Source: DASQMT01 sp963835735
Lineage (GTDB): Bacteria; Actinomycetota; Thermoleophilia; Solirubrobacterales; Solirubrobacteraceae
Length of the DNA stretch: 64,000 bases
Direction: 5' to 3'
NCBI GenBank assembly: GCA_963835735.1
Contig: CAWIGP010000007.1
Coordinates: 124,001 to 188,000 of the forward strand
Position 1 is the first letter of the stretch. Every line of letters starts with the position of its first letter. Below the pieces are notes generated by a model. It did not search any database, was not told the DNA's origin, and worked only from the letters and a program-made list of their open reading frames with translations. The position numbers were made by a program, and so were the translations under genes. Positions 49,129 to 57,630 of this stretch are shown piece by piece.

Positions 49129-49722
49129 TCAGGCGGCGGGGCGCGCGCGCAGCAGCGGATCCTTCTCCGGCGAGGCGATGCTCGTGACCTCCGCGACCTC
49201 GGGGTCGGGCCGCACGACGACCACCTCGCCGCGCGCGTTGCGCAGCAGCCAGGCGATGTCGTCGACGCCGAACCCGTCGTGGCGGTCGCCGCTCGCGGCC
49301 GCGACCACGATCCGCGTCGCGTTCGGCACGTCGTCCATCAGCACCCGCAGCGCGTGACGCACGTTGCGCCCGCGGGCGATCCGGCCGTCGACCTGGACGC
49401 CGACCTTGGCCGCGCGCTGCTCGATCGCCTCGAACACCGCGAACGCCTCGTCGCACGAGCGGCCGACCGGCACGTCGAGCGGAAGCCTCTGCGGCACCGT
49501 CGCGAGGTAGCCGGGCACGACCACGGCGTGTTCCGCCCAGGCGAGCCGGATCGTCGCCTGCAGCGCGCGCTCGGACAGCTCGGTGCCCACGAACGGGAAG
49601 AGGATCTTGGCACGCGTCGCGGGTGGCTCAGCGGCGGCGCGGCGGCGGCGCATCACGACCGTGGTGACGACGACGCCGATCGCGAGCGCCACCAGCGGGA
49701 TGACGATGTCCCATGTATTCAT
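49129..49722 (-). CDS. membrane-anchored UspA-like protein
   Basis: A 197-residue protein with one N-terminal membrane helix (IVIPLVALAIGVVVTTVV) followed by a basic cluster (MRRRR) and a UspA-like alpha/beta domain (AKILFPFVGTELSERALQAT, strand VVVPGYLATVPQRLP, and RIVVAAASGDRHDGFG). The ATP-binding loop of Usp proteins (GxxGxGx9GS) is not clear. The last gene of the kdp region, it overlaps the KdpD sensor-domain gene by four bases (49719-49722). It may help sense energy or ion state; function unknown. Confidence 0.75.
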   Translation of the reverse strand: MNTWDIVIPLVALAIGVVVTTVVMRRRRAAAEPPATRAKILFPFVGTELSERALQATIRLAWAEHAVVVPGYLATVPQRLPLDVPVGRSCDEAFAVFEAIEQRAAKVGVQVDGRIARGRNVRHALRVLMDDVPNATRIVVAAASGDRHDGFGVDDIAWLLRNARGEVVVVRPDPEVAEVTSIASPEKDPLLRARPAA

Positions 49723-50846
49723 CCGCCCCTCCATTCACGCTTGGATCGATCGGCGACGATCCGCAGGTCGACGCCGGGCAGCCGGCGCAGCAGGCGCTCG
49801 GTCAGCGGTTCGCTGAAGCGCCGGATGCCGTTGCGCGCGGCCGGCGAGCCCATCAGGACATAGGTGCTGCCGCGCTCGCGCGCGACGCGCGCGACGACGT
49901 CCGGGACGTCGTCGCCCTCCTCGATCAGTACCTGTGTGCCGAGCAGAGAGCCGAGCCGGCGCAGCGCGTCGAGCTGCTCCGCCTCGTCGGGAGTCGGGTC
50001 GCGTCCGGGCGGGAGCACGGTCAGCACGTCCATCTCGGCCCCCAGCCGCTGCGCCGAGCGCCACGCGCGCCGCACGACGCGCTGCGACGACGCCTGCGGC
50101 GTGACGAGCGCGAGCAGCCGCTCGCCGACCGCCTGCGGCACGGCCTGACCGAGCATCTGGCGCTCGTCGCGCACCGGCGGCGGTTCGCGGACGAGCCGCT
50201 TGGCCTCGACGCCCTCGGCGACCTGGCGCAGCGCGACCTCGCGCAGCGCCTCCAGGTTCTCGACGCGGAAGAAGCCGTTCAGCGCGGCCGGCACCCGCTC
50301 GGGCTTGTACACCTTGCCGGCCCGCAGCCGCTCGATCAGCGCGGGCGGCGTGACGTCGACCAGCACGACCTCGTCGGCATCGGACAGCACGGAATCCGGG
50401 AACGTCTCGCGCACCCGCACGCCGGTGAGCTCGGCGACCTGGTCGTTGAGCGACTCCAGGTGCTGGACGTTGACGGTCGAGAACACGTCGATGCCGTCGT
50501 CGAGCACGTCGGCGACGTCCTCGTAGCGCTTGGCGTGCTCGGTGCCCGGCGCGTTGGTGTGCGCGAGCTCGTCGATCAGCGCGAGCTCCGGGCTGCGCAG
50601 CAGCAGCCCGGGCAGGTCCATCTCTGACAGCGTCACGTCCTTGTAGGTGACGCGCCGGCGGGCGAGCTGGGGGAGACCCTCGGCGATCCGCTCGGTCTCC
50701 ACCCGCCCGTGCGGCTCGAGGTAGCCGATCACGACGTCACGCCCCGCCTCGAGCTCCGCGTGCCCCTCCTGGAGCATGCGATATGTCTTGCCGACGCCTG
50801 CGGCCATACCGATGAAGATCTTGTGATGGCCGCGCGCAACGCTCAT
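49719..50846 (-). CDS. stand-alone KdpD N-terminal sensor protein (no kinase domain)
   Basis: A 375-residue protein matching the N-terminal cytoplasmic part of KdpD, with Walker A in KIFIGMAAGVGKTYRMLQEG, a Walker-B-like ALIDELAHTNAPG, and the USP domain at about residues 235-365 (VLTVLPPGRDPTPDEAEQLD; SPAARNGIRRFSEPLTERLL). There are no transmembrane helices, His-box or ATPase domain: the frame ends after the USP domain. Stand-alone KdpD sensor parts are known from cyanobacteria such as Anabaena. It probably works with the membrane kinase at 58305-59679, i.e. a split KdpD. It overlaps the unknown gene upstream by four bases. Confidence 0.87.
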   Translation of the reverse strand: MSVARGHHKIFIGMAAGVGKTYRMLQEGHAELEAGRDVVIGYLEPHGRVETERIAEGLPQLARRRVTYKDVTLSEMDLPGLLLRSPELALIDELAHTNAPGTEHAKRYEDVADVLDDGIDVFSTVNVQHLESLNDQVAELTGVRVRETFPDSVLSDADEVVLVDVTPPALIERLRAGKVYKPERVPAALNGFFRVENLEALREVALRQVAEGVEAKRLVREPPPVRDERQMLGQAVPQAVGERLLALVTPQASSQRVVRRAWRSAQRLGAEMDVLTVLPPGRDPTPDEAEQLDALRRLGSLLGTQVLIEEGDDVPDVVARVARERGSTYVLMGSPAARNGIRRFSEPLTERLLRRLPGVDLRIVADRSKREWRGG

Positions 50847-51198
50847 TCCATCGCTTCACATAGCACGCGCACGCGTCGCCGCAGCGTGCCCGGCTCGGCC
50901 CACGTGTAGAGCGGGCCGTTCCCGTCGGTCAGGAGCGCGCGCGCCTGAGCGAGTCCTTCCTCTTTGACGGGGAGGGGATCGCGCAGTCGCGCGACGAGCG
51001 CCTCGATGTCCCACGCCGCGGCGGCCACCTGCTCGCGCTGTACGGCGACGCGCGCGCTGAGCCCGCGCGGCGTGCGGAGCCGTCGTCCAGGACCCGCTGG
51101 AACCCGGAGGCGACCATGCGCTGCCGCCTCCGGCGCATGCGCTCGCTCCACGTGGCCGGCGGCCGGCGGAAGCGCGAGCGTCCGATCGCGATCGCCAT
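50843..51198 (-). CDS. unknown gene between kdpB and the KdpD sensor gene, frameshifted
   Basis: This gene starts MAIAIGRSRFRRPPATWSER (ATG at 51198, two bases after the kdpB stop) with a strongly basic N-terminus and a stretch MVASGFQRVLDDG. Near 51077-51084 one base seems missing, after which the neighbouring frame continues LRTPRGLSARVAVQREQVAA ... RARALLTDGNGPLYTWAEPG and ends overlapping the KdpD sensor start (ATGA). The joined product is about 118 residues, soluble, and of a type I do not recognise. Its position inside the operon suggests a role in Kdp assembly or regulation. Confidence 0.6.
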
Positions 51199-51200
51199 CG

Positions 51201-53238
51201 TCACGCCCCCAGCAGGTTGTGGACGATCAGGTCGATCAGCTTGATCCCGATGAACGGCGCGATCAGGCCGCCGACGCCGTAGATCAGCAGGTTCCGCCGC
51301 AGCAGCGCGGTTGCGCCGACGGGGCGGTAGCGCACCCCGCGCAGCGCCAGCGGCACCAGCATCGGGATGATCAGCGCGTTGAAGATGATCGCCGAGATGA
51401 CCGCCGACTGGGGGGTGCCCAGGGACATGATGTTCAGGTCGTCGAGCGGCCCGCGGGCCCCTTCCACGCCGTAGGTGAACGCGAACACGGCGGGCAGGAT
51501 CGCGAAGTACTTCGCGACGTCGTTGGCGATCGAGAACGTGGTCAGCGCGCCGCGTGTGATGAGCAGCTGCTTGCCGACCTCGACGATCTCGATCAGCTTC
51601 GTCGGATTGGAATCGAGGTCGACCATGTTGCCCGCCTCGCGCGCGGCCTGGGTGCCCGTGTTCATCGCCACGCCGACGTCGGCCTGGGCGAGCGCCGGCG
51701 CGTCGTTGGTGCCGTCGCCGGTCATCGCCACCAGCCGGCCGTCGGTCTGCTGCTCGCGGATCAGCTCGAGCTTGGCCTCCGGCGTCGCCTCGGCGAGGAA
51801 GTCGTCGACGCCGGACTCGTCGGCGATCTTCGCCGCCGTGAGCCGGTTGTCGCCGGTGACCATGATCGTGCGGATGCCCATCGCGCGCAGGCGGTCGAAC
51901 CGCTCCTTCATGCCCTCCTTGACGACGTCCTTGAGCTCGATGACGCCGAGCACCTGCGAGTCGCGTGCCACCGCCAGCGGCGTCGAGCCCTGGCGGGCGA
52001 CGCGGTCGAGCTCGGCCTCGAGCTGCGGCGGCGCCTGGCCGCCCTCGGCCTGGACCCACTTGAGCACGGCGTCGCCGGCGCCCTTGCGCAGGCGGCTGCC
52101 GTTGAGGTCGACGCCGCTCATGCGCGTCTGCGCGGTGAACGGGACGAAGTGCGCGTCCGACCGACGCCAGCTCGTGCTCGCGGATGCCGTACTGCTTGGC
52201 GAGCACGACGATCGAGCGGCCCTCGGGGGTCTCGTCGGCGAGCGAGGCGAACTGCGCCGCCTCGGCGAGATCGGCCTCCGACACGCCCGGCATCGGGACG
52301 AACGCCGCCGCCTGGCGGTTGCCGAGCGTGATCGTGCCCGTCTTGTCGAGCAGCAGCACGTCGACGTCGCCGGAGGCCTCGACGGCGCGCCCGGAGAGGG
52401 CGAGCACGTTGCGGCGCACCAGCCGGTCCATGCCGGCGATCCCGATCGCGCTCAGCAGCGCGCCGATCGTCGTCGGGATGAGCGCGATCAGCAGTGCGAT
52501 CAGCACCGTGATCGTGATGTTGGTGTCGGCGAACTCGCCGAACGGGCGCAGCGTGACGACGACGACAAGGAACACGATCGTGAGGCCCGCGAGCAGGATC
52601 GAGAGCGCGATCTCGTTCGGCGTCTTGCGCCGGGCGGCGCCCTCGACCAGGGCGATCATCCGGTCGATGAACGACTGGCCGGGCTCCTGGGTGATCTCGA
52701 CGACGATGCGGTCCGAGAGCACCCGCGTGCCGCCGGTGACCGCGCTGCGATCGCCGCCGGACTCGCGGATGACGGGCGCCGACTCGCCGGTGATGGCGGA
52801 CTCGTCGACGGAGGCGATGCCCTCGATGACGGTTCCGTCGCCGGGGATCAGCTCGCCGGTCTCGACTGCGACGACGTCGCCGCGGACGAGCTCGGACGCG
52901 GGCTTGGTGCCGCCGTCGACCAGCCGGGCGGTGGTCTCCTTGCGCATCGCGCGCAGCGTCGCCGCCTGGGCCTTGCCGCGGCCCTCGGCGATCGCCTCGG
53001 CGAAGTTGCCGAACAGCACCGTCAGCCACAGCCAGATCGCGACCGTGAAGGCGAACCAGCCGGCCTGGCCGGCCTCGCCGACGATCCACATGACCGTGGT
53101 GAACAGCGCGCCGATCTCGACCACGAACATGACCGGGTTGCGGATCATCTCGCGCGGGTCGAGCTTGCGGAACGACCCCACGATGGCGGGCTTCAGGATG
53201 GCCGGCTCGAAGAGCGAGCGCTCTGGACGATCGGTCAT
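51201..53238 (-). CDS. kdpB: potassium-transporting P-type ATPase subunit B, frameshifted
   Basis: KdpB is the ATP-hydrolysing P-type subunit of the KdpFABC potassium pump. The N-terminal two-thirds reads normally from the ATG at 53238: membrane helices, the actuator ASVDESAITGESAPVI and the phosphorylation site VDVLLLDKTGTITLGNR. At about 52155-52165 one base appears missing; the neighbouring frame supplies DAHFVPFTAQTRMSGVDLN, then VTGDNRLTAAKIADESG and TGDGTNDAPALAQADVGVAM to the end. All catalytic motifs exist, so the gene is probably functional with an assembly error. It starts on the last base of kdpC, an order (A-C-B) different from the usual A-B-C. Confidence 0.87.
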
Positions 53239-53864
53239 CAGGAGGTCTCCCGGTCGAGGTCGAGGTTGAGCTCGAGCACGTTGATCGACTTCTCGCCCGC
53301 CAGCCCGAACAGCGGCCGGCTCGCGTTGTCGTCGATCAGCTCGAGCACGCGGTCAAGCTCCATGCCGCGCTCCTGCGCAACCCGGTTGGCCTGAATACGG
53401 GCGTTGTCCTCGGAGATGTGCGGGTCCACGCCCGAGGCAGACGTGGTCGCCGCGTCGGACGGGATGTCCGCCGCGGTCAGGTCAGGTGTGAAGGGCCGCT
53501 CTCGCTCCAGGTAGGCGTCGACGTAGCCCTTGAGCTGGTCGGCGAGGTCCTGCTGGTTCGGTCCCTGGTTGTTGAAGAACGTGGCCGCCGGGGCATAGCC
53601 CGTGACCGACGGCCGGCTCTGGAAGTACGTCAGGTCGGGTTCCAGCACGGGGTTGCCGTCGCCGTCCACCTCACCGGTGTCCCGTGAGAAGTCCTGGCCG
53701 ATGAGCTTGGAGCCGACGACCTCGCCGTCGCGCTCGATCATCGATCCGTCGGCCCGCCCGGGGAACACGACCTGGCTGATGCCGGTCATGGCGAGGGGGT
53801 ACGCGAGGCCGAGCACAACCGTGAAGGCGATGACGGCGATAAGTGCTGTCTTGAGTTCTTTCAT
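53238..53864 (-). CDS. kdpC: potassium-transporting ATPase subunit C
   Basis: KdpC is the small single-helix subunit that stabilises the KdpFABC pump. The 208-residue protein has the N-terminal membrane helix (TALIAVIAFTVVLGLAYPLA), then VVFPGRADGSMIERDGEVVG, SRPSVTGYAPAATFFNNQGP (the family's YFQSRPS/NxGP region) and ASGVDPHISEDNARIQANRV with the conserved SGLDPHIS-type motif. It starts two bases after kdpA1 and abuts kdpB. In most operons kdpC follows kdpB; here it precedes it. Confidence 0.92.
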   Translation of the reverse strand: MKELKTALIAVIAFTVVLGLAYPLAMTGISQVVFPGRADGSMIERDGEVVGSKLIGQDFSRDTGEVDGDGNPVLEPDLTYFQSRPSVTGYAPAATFFNNQGPNQQDLADQLKGYVDAYLERERPFTPDLTAADIPSDAATTSASGVDPHISEDNARIQANRVAQERGMELDRVLELIDDNASRPLFGLAGEKSINVLELNLDLDRETS

Positions 53865-53865
53865 T

Positions 53866-55584
53866 TCAGAAGAGCTGGTCGGAGAGACCCTGGACCACAG
53901 GTCCGAGGAGCAGGGCGGGGACGAAGGTGAGCAGGGCGACGATCAGCACCACCGAGATGAGCACCACGCCAAAGGTCGGCGTGTCCGTGCGCAGCGTTCC
54001 CAGGCCCGCCGGGCTGACCCGCTTGCCGACGAGCGAGCCCGCGACGGCGAGCACGGCCAGCAAGGGGATGAAGCGGCCGCCGAGCATCGCCAGGCCGCCG
54101 AGCACCTCGGCGAACGAGATGCCGAAGGCGCCGTCGTTCGTGCCGTTGGGCTGCAGGTAGCCGGTGTAGCCCGCGAATGCGGAGCCGTTGTTGTTGCCCT
54201 GCGACGTGTAGGCGTAGAGCGTCTCTGAGAAGCCCTGTGGCCCGCTGTTGAAAATCGATGGGGCGCCCCACTTGGAGCCGATCGCCAGCGCGGTCGTGAC
54301 CAGCACCATCATCGGCACGGCGATCGTGCCGATGATCGTCAGCTTGATCTCGCGCGCCTCGATCTTCTTGCCGAGGAACTCGGGCGTGCGCCCGACCATC
54401 AGGCCGGAGATGAAGACGCCGAGGATGACGAACAGCAGCATCGAGTAGAGGCCGGAGCCGACACCGCCCCAGATGACCTCGCCGGTCATCATCTGCGCCA
54501 TCGGTACCGCGCCGGCGCCGCCGCTGAGCGACTCCATCGCCGCGTTGACCGCGCCGCAGGAGGCGGCGGTCGTGACGGCGGCGAACAACGAGCTCGAGCC
54601 GATGCCGAAGCGCATCTCCTTGCCCTCGAAGTTGTCGCCGGTCAGGCCCGCGGCCTGCATCGCCGGCGTCGGGCCGGTCTCGTTGATGTAGATGACCGCG
54701 ACCGCGACGATGAACAGCGTCATCATCGCGCCGAAGACCATCCAGCCCTGGCGCCGGTTGTCGACCATGCGGCCGTACATCGACGTCAGGCCGGCCGGGA
54801 TGATCAGGATCGCGAGCATCTCGACGAAGTTGGAGAACCAGGTGGGGTTCTCGTACGGCATCGCGGAGTTCACGTTGAAGAAGCCGCCGCCGTTGGTACC
54901 CAGCTCCTTGATCGCCTCCTGGCCGGCGACCGGCCCGAAGGAGAACGTCTGGGCCAGGCCGGTGAGGCCGGTCGCGTCGGTGGTCCCGCTGAGCGTCTGG
55001 ATGACGCCCTGCGACACGAGCACGAGCCCGATCACGATCGAGATCGGCACGAGGATGTAGAGGATCGTGCGGGTGAGGTCGACGTAGAAGACGCCGATCT
55101 CGTGGCCCGAGCGCGACGCCAGGGCGCGGACGAACGCGACGAGGACCGCGATGCCGACGCCGGCGGAGATGAAGTTCTGGACGGCCAGTCCGGCCATCTG
55201 CGAGAAGTACGACATCGTCGTCTCGCCGCCGTAGAACTGCCAGTTCGTGTTCGACAGGAACGACGCGGACGTGTTGAACGACACGTCCCACGTCCCCGAG
55301 GAGAGGTCGCGCGGGTTCCAGGGGTGGATCCCCTGGGTGCGCAGGATCACGTAGAGCAGGACGCCGAACAGCCCGCTGACGATCAGGACGGACTTGGCGT
55401 AGCCCTTCCAGTCCTGACCGCGCGCAGGGTCGACGCCGAGCAGGCGGTAGAAGGGACGCTCGATGAATCCGAGCGCCTGCACTTCGTTGCGGAAGACGCG
55501 CGTCATGTACGCGCCGATGACGGGCGCGAGCGCCGTCAGCAGCACGATGAAGAGCAGGATCTCGATCCAGCCGGCGACGGACAT
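53866..55584 (-). CDS. kdpA: potassium-transporting ATPase subunit A, canonical copy
   Basis: KdpA is the potassium-binding channel-like subunit. The 572-residue protein has ten predicted helices and the four selectivity-filter loops in their normal form: SNTNWQFYGGE (about 111), GTNGGGFFNVNSAMPYEN (about 229), AASCGAVNAAM (about 341) and SQGNNNGSAFAG (about 461). It follows kdpF by three bases and precedes kdpC. The match to the usual filters makes high-affinity potassium uptake very likely. A second, divergent kdpA lies immediately upstream in the operon. Confidence 0.95.
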   Translation of the reverse strand: MSVAGWIEILLFIVLLTALAPVIGAYMTRVFRNEVQALGFIERPFYRLLGVDPARGQDWKGYAKSVLIVSGLFGVLLYVILRTQGIHPWNPRDLSSGTWDVSFNTSASFLSNTNWQFYGGETTMSYFSQMAGLAVQNFISAGVGIAVLVAFVRALASRSGHEIGVFYVDLTRTILYILVPISIVIGLVLVSQGVIQTLSGTTDATGLTGLAQTFSFGPVAGQEAIKELGTNGGGFFNVNSAMPYENPTWFSNFVEMLAILIIPAGLTSMYGRMVDNRRQGWMVFGAMMTLFIVAVAVIYINETGPTPAMQAAGLTGDNFEGKEMRFGIGSSSLFAAVTTAASCGAVNAAMESLSGGAGAVPMAQMMTGEVIWGGVGSGLYSMLLFVILGVFISGLMVGRTPEFLGKKIEAREIKLTIIGTIAVPMMVLVTTALAIGSKWGAPSIFNSGPQGFSETLYAYTSQGNNNGSAFAGYTGYLQPNGTNDGAFGISFAEVLGGLAMLGGRFIPLLAVLAVAGSLVGKRVSPAGLGTLRTDTPTFGVVLISVVLIVALLTFVPALLLGPVVQGLSDQLF

Positions 55585-55587
55585 TGC

Positions 55588-55677
55588 CTAGAACCGCTCG
55601 GGGCGCAGCAGCGCCAGGATCAGGTAGGCGAGCACCGCCACCGACACGATCAGCCCGACGAGCTCGATCGTGCTCAT
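55588..55677 (-). CDS. kdpF: KdpF small subunit
   Basis: A 29-residue single-helix peptide, MSTIELVGLIVSVAVLAYLI then LALLRPERF. The C-terminal LLRPERF is diagnostic of KdpF, the smallest subunit of the Kdp pump. The ATG at 55677 overlaps the stop of the 40-residue peptide gene (ATGA), and its TAG stands three bases before kdpA. Confidence 0.93.
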   Translation of the reverse strand: MSTIELVGLIVSVAVLAYLILALLRPERF

Positions 55678-55796
55678 ACGTGGTCCAGTCCCTTCAGCAC
55701 GAGAAAGAGGACCGCGAAAGCGAGTGCGCCGAACGCCAGCGAAGACAGATCCTGGAGGTCGTCCAGGATCGAGGCGAACACGGATAGCGAAGTCAT
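55674..55796 (-). CDS. 40-residue membrane peptide upstream of kdpF
   Basis: An unusual extra gene in the kdp operon: MTSLSVFASILDDLQDLSSL, then AFGALAFAVLFLVLKGLDHV. The second half is one membrane helix; the first is amphipathic. The ATG at 55796 is seven bases after TAGCGT (minus strand, 55804-55809), so it is the first gene behind the second kdp promoter module. It overlaps kdpF by four bases. I recognise no family; it could be an extra small pump subunit or regulator. Confidence 0.7.
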   Translation of the reverse strand: MTSLSVFASILDDLQDLSSLAFGALAFAVLFLVLKGLDHV

Positions 55797-55877
55797 GCGG
55801 ATGACGCTAGGCGCGGGTCCGTCAAGGCGCCATGCCGATGTGGCCTGTCGGTATCAAGAAGTCGTAAAGGCCGATCA
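55797..55877 (-). promoter_or_regulatory. kdp promoter module, copy 1 (before the 40-aa peptide and kdpF)
   Basis: On the minus strand this region shares ordered blocks with the one before the second kdpA (57549-57630): TGATCGG, ACGAC, TGATACCGA, a CATC/GCATG pair, CGCCTTGAC and TAGCGTC. TAGCGT lies seven bases before the ATG, as in leaderless promoters. The upstream blocks probably hold binding sites for KdpE. Confidence 0.65.
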
Positions 55878-57548
55878 ATGCAGGCGTCCGTCGAGGCCCT
55901 GGACGCCCGAGCCGAGGAGCAGCGCCGGGACGAAGGTGAGCAGCACCACGATCACGACCACCGCCAGCACCAGCCCCACGAACGTCGCGTTGTCCGTGCG
56001 CAGCGTGCCGCGCCCGGTCGCCATCACGGGCCGCGCGGCGATCGCGCCGGCGACCGCGAGCGCGACGATCATCGGCAGGTAGCGGCCGGCGAGCATCGCC
56101 AGGCCGCCCATGACGTTCGCGAACGAGATGCCGAACTGCTCGGCGTCGGCGGGCTGGACGAAGCCGGTGTAGCCGGCGAATGCCGAGCCGTTGTTCATCG
56201 TCTGCGAGACGTAGGCGTAGAGGGTCTCGCTGAACCCCTGCGGGCCGCTGTCGAAGATCGAGACGCGGCCGAACTCGCTCGCGGTGGCGATGCCGGCGAA
56301 CGTGAGCGCGATCAGCGGCGCCGCGAGCGTGCCGATCACGACGAGCTTGACGGTGCGTACGTCGAGCTTGCGCCCGACGTACTCCGGTGTTCGCCCGACC
56401 AGCAGCCCGGCGATGAACACGGTGAGCAGGACGACCAGCAGCATGCTGGAGAGCCCGGAGCCGATCCCGCCGAACGCCAGCTCCCCGGTCATCATCAGCG
56501 AGAACGGCGCGAGCGCGCCCGCTCCGCTCAGTGACTCCATCGCGCCGTTGACCGCGCCCGAGGCGCCCGATGTGGTGACCGCGGCGTACAGCGCGGTGCC
56601 GGCCTCGCCGAAGCGCTGCTCCTTGCCCTCGAGGTTGCCGCCCGTGAGCCCGGCGGCCTCCATCGCGGGCGTCGGCCCGGTCTCCGCCGTGTACAGGACG
56701 GCGAAGCCCGCGACGAACATCGCGAGCATCGCGGCGTACAGGGCCCAGCCCTGGCGGCGGCTGCCGACGGCGCGGCCGAACGTCGCCGTCAGCGCAGCGG
56801 GCACCAGGACGATCAGCAGCATCTGCACGAGGTTCGAGAGCCAGCCGGCGTTCTCGAACGGCATCGCCGAGTTCACGTTGTAATAGCCGCCGCCGACCGA
56901 GCCGAGCGTCTTGATCGCCGCCTGCGAGCCGATGATCCCGGGCCCGAAGCTCTGCACGACGCCGTCGGCGATCATCAGCAGCGCGCCGATCGTCCCCAGC
57001 GGGAGCAGCACGTACAGCAGCCCGCGGACCAGGTCGGTCCAGAAGTTGCCGAGGCCCTCGCCGCGCGCGCGGGCGAAGCCACGGATCACCGCGATGCCGG
57101 TCGCCAGCCCGACCGCGGCCGAGAGCCACGAGTGCAGCGCGATCGACGCCATCTGCGAGAACGTCGTCAGCGACGTCTCGCCGGCGTAGAACTGCCAGCT
57201 CGTGTTCGACACGAACGAGATCGCGGTGTTGAACGCCACGTCCCACGGCAGCGACGCCTCGATCCCGTGATCCCACGGGTGGATCGCCTGCGTGCGCAGC
57301 ACCGCGTAGGCGCCGACGAGGCAGACGGCGGAGAAGATCAGTGCGCTGCGCGCGTACGCCTTCCAGTCCTGCGACTCGAGCTCGGCGCCGAACAGCCGCA
57401 GCGTGCCGCGCTCGATCGGCCCGAGCATGCCCGTGAGCAGTACCCGCTCGCCGGCGAACACGCGCGTCAGGTAGGCGCCGAGCGGCGGCGTGAGCGCGGT
57501 GAGGATGACGACGAAGACGACGAGTTGCATCCAGCCTGCGACGGTCAC
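55875..57548 (-). CDS. second, divergent KdpA-like subunit with altered selectivity filter
   Basis: A 557-residue KdpA homologue with the same ten-helix layout, but three of the four filter loops differ: SNTSWQFYAGE for SNTNWQ, LGSVGGGYYNVNSAMPFEN for GTNGGGFFN, SGASGAVNGAM for SCGAVN, and SQTMNNGSAFAG for GNNNGS. The central glycines remain. The GTG at 57548 is chosen because TAGCGT lies eight bases upstream and a longer frame would run through the promoter module. No second kdpB or kdpC accompanies it, so it probably shares the pump's other subunits or acts alone. Ion preference may differ from the first copy. Confidence 0.87.
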   Translation of the reverse strand: MTVAGWMQLVVFVVILTALTPPLGAYLTRVFAGERVLLTGMLGPIERGTLRLFGAELESQDWKAYARSALIFSAVCLVGAYAVLRTQAIHPWDHGIEASLPWDVAFNTAISFVSNTSWQFYAGETSLTTFSQMASIALHSWLSAAVGLATGIAVIRGFARARGEGLGNFWTDLVRGLLYVLLPLGTIGALLMIADGVVQSFGPGIIGSQAAIKTLGSVGGGYYNVNSAMPFENAGWLSNLVQMLLIVLVPAALTATFGRAVGSRRQGWALYAAMLAMFVAGFAVLYTAETGPTPAMEAAGLTGGNLEGKEQRFGEAGTALYAAVTTSGASGAVNGAMESLSGAGALAPFSLMMTGELAFGGIGSGLSSMLLVVLLTVFIAGLLVGRTPEYVGRKLDVRTVKLVVIGTLAAPLIALTFAGIATASEFGRVSIFDSGPQGFSETLYAYVSQTMNNGSAFAGYTGFVQPADAEQFGISFANVMGGLAMLAGRYLPMIVALAVAGAIAARPVMATGRGTLRTDNATFVGLVLAVVVIVVLLTFVPALLLGSGVQGLDGRLH

Positions 57549-57630
57549 GGCGACCGACGCTACGGCCGCCCGCGTCAAGGCGACATGCGGATGCGCCTCA
57601 TCGGTATCACGATGTCGTGAAGACCGATCA
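57549..57630 (-). promoter_or_regulatory. kdp promoter module, copy 2 (before the second kdpA)
   Basis: The same ordered blocks as at 55797-55877, beginning right at the stop codon of the upstream gene in both cases. It contains the perfect inverted repeat TCACGA-CA-TCGTGA. TAGCGT (57557-57562) is eight bases before the GTG. It should drive the second kdpA separately from kdpE. Confidence 0.65.

Noticed and set aside
45499..49863. A 1454-codon plus-strand open frame
   Set aside because: It is arginine- and alanine-rich without domains and lies across known genes on both strands (copper cluster, murB, PAS kinase), so it is not coding.
55874..55877. Readthrough fusion of the second kdpA into the 40-residue peptide
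   Set aside because: A clear TGA ends the kdpA copy and a promoter-like module follows, so they are separate genes.
57549..57578. TTG start at 57578 for the second kdpA
   Set aside because: It would place the first ten codons inside the conserved promoter module, ahead of the TAGCGT box; the GTG at 57548 fits better.
57557..57578. TTGAC as a classical -35 box paired with TAGCGT
   Set aside because: The gap is only about 10-11 bases instead of about 17, so TTGAC is more likely part of a regulator site or chance.
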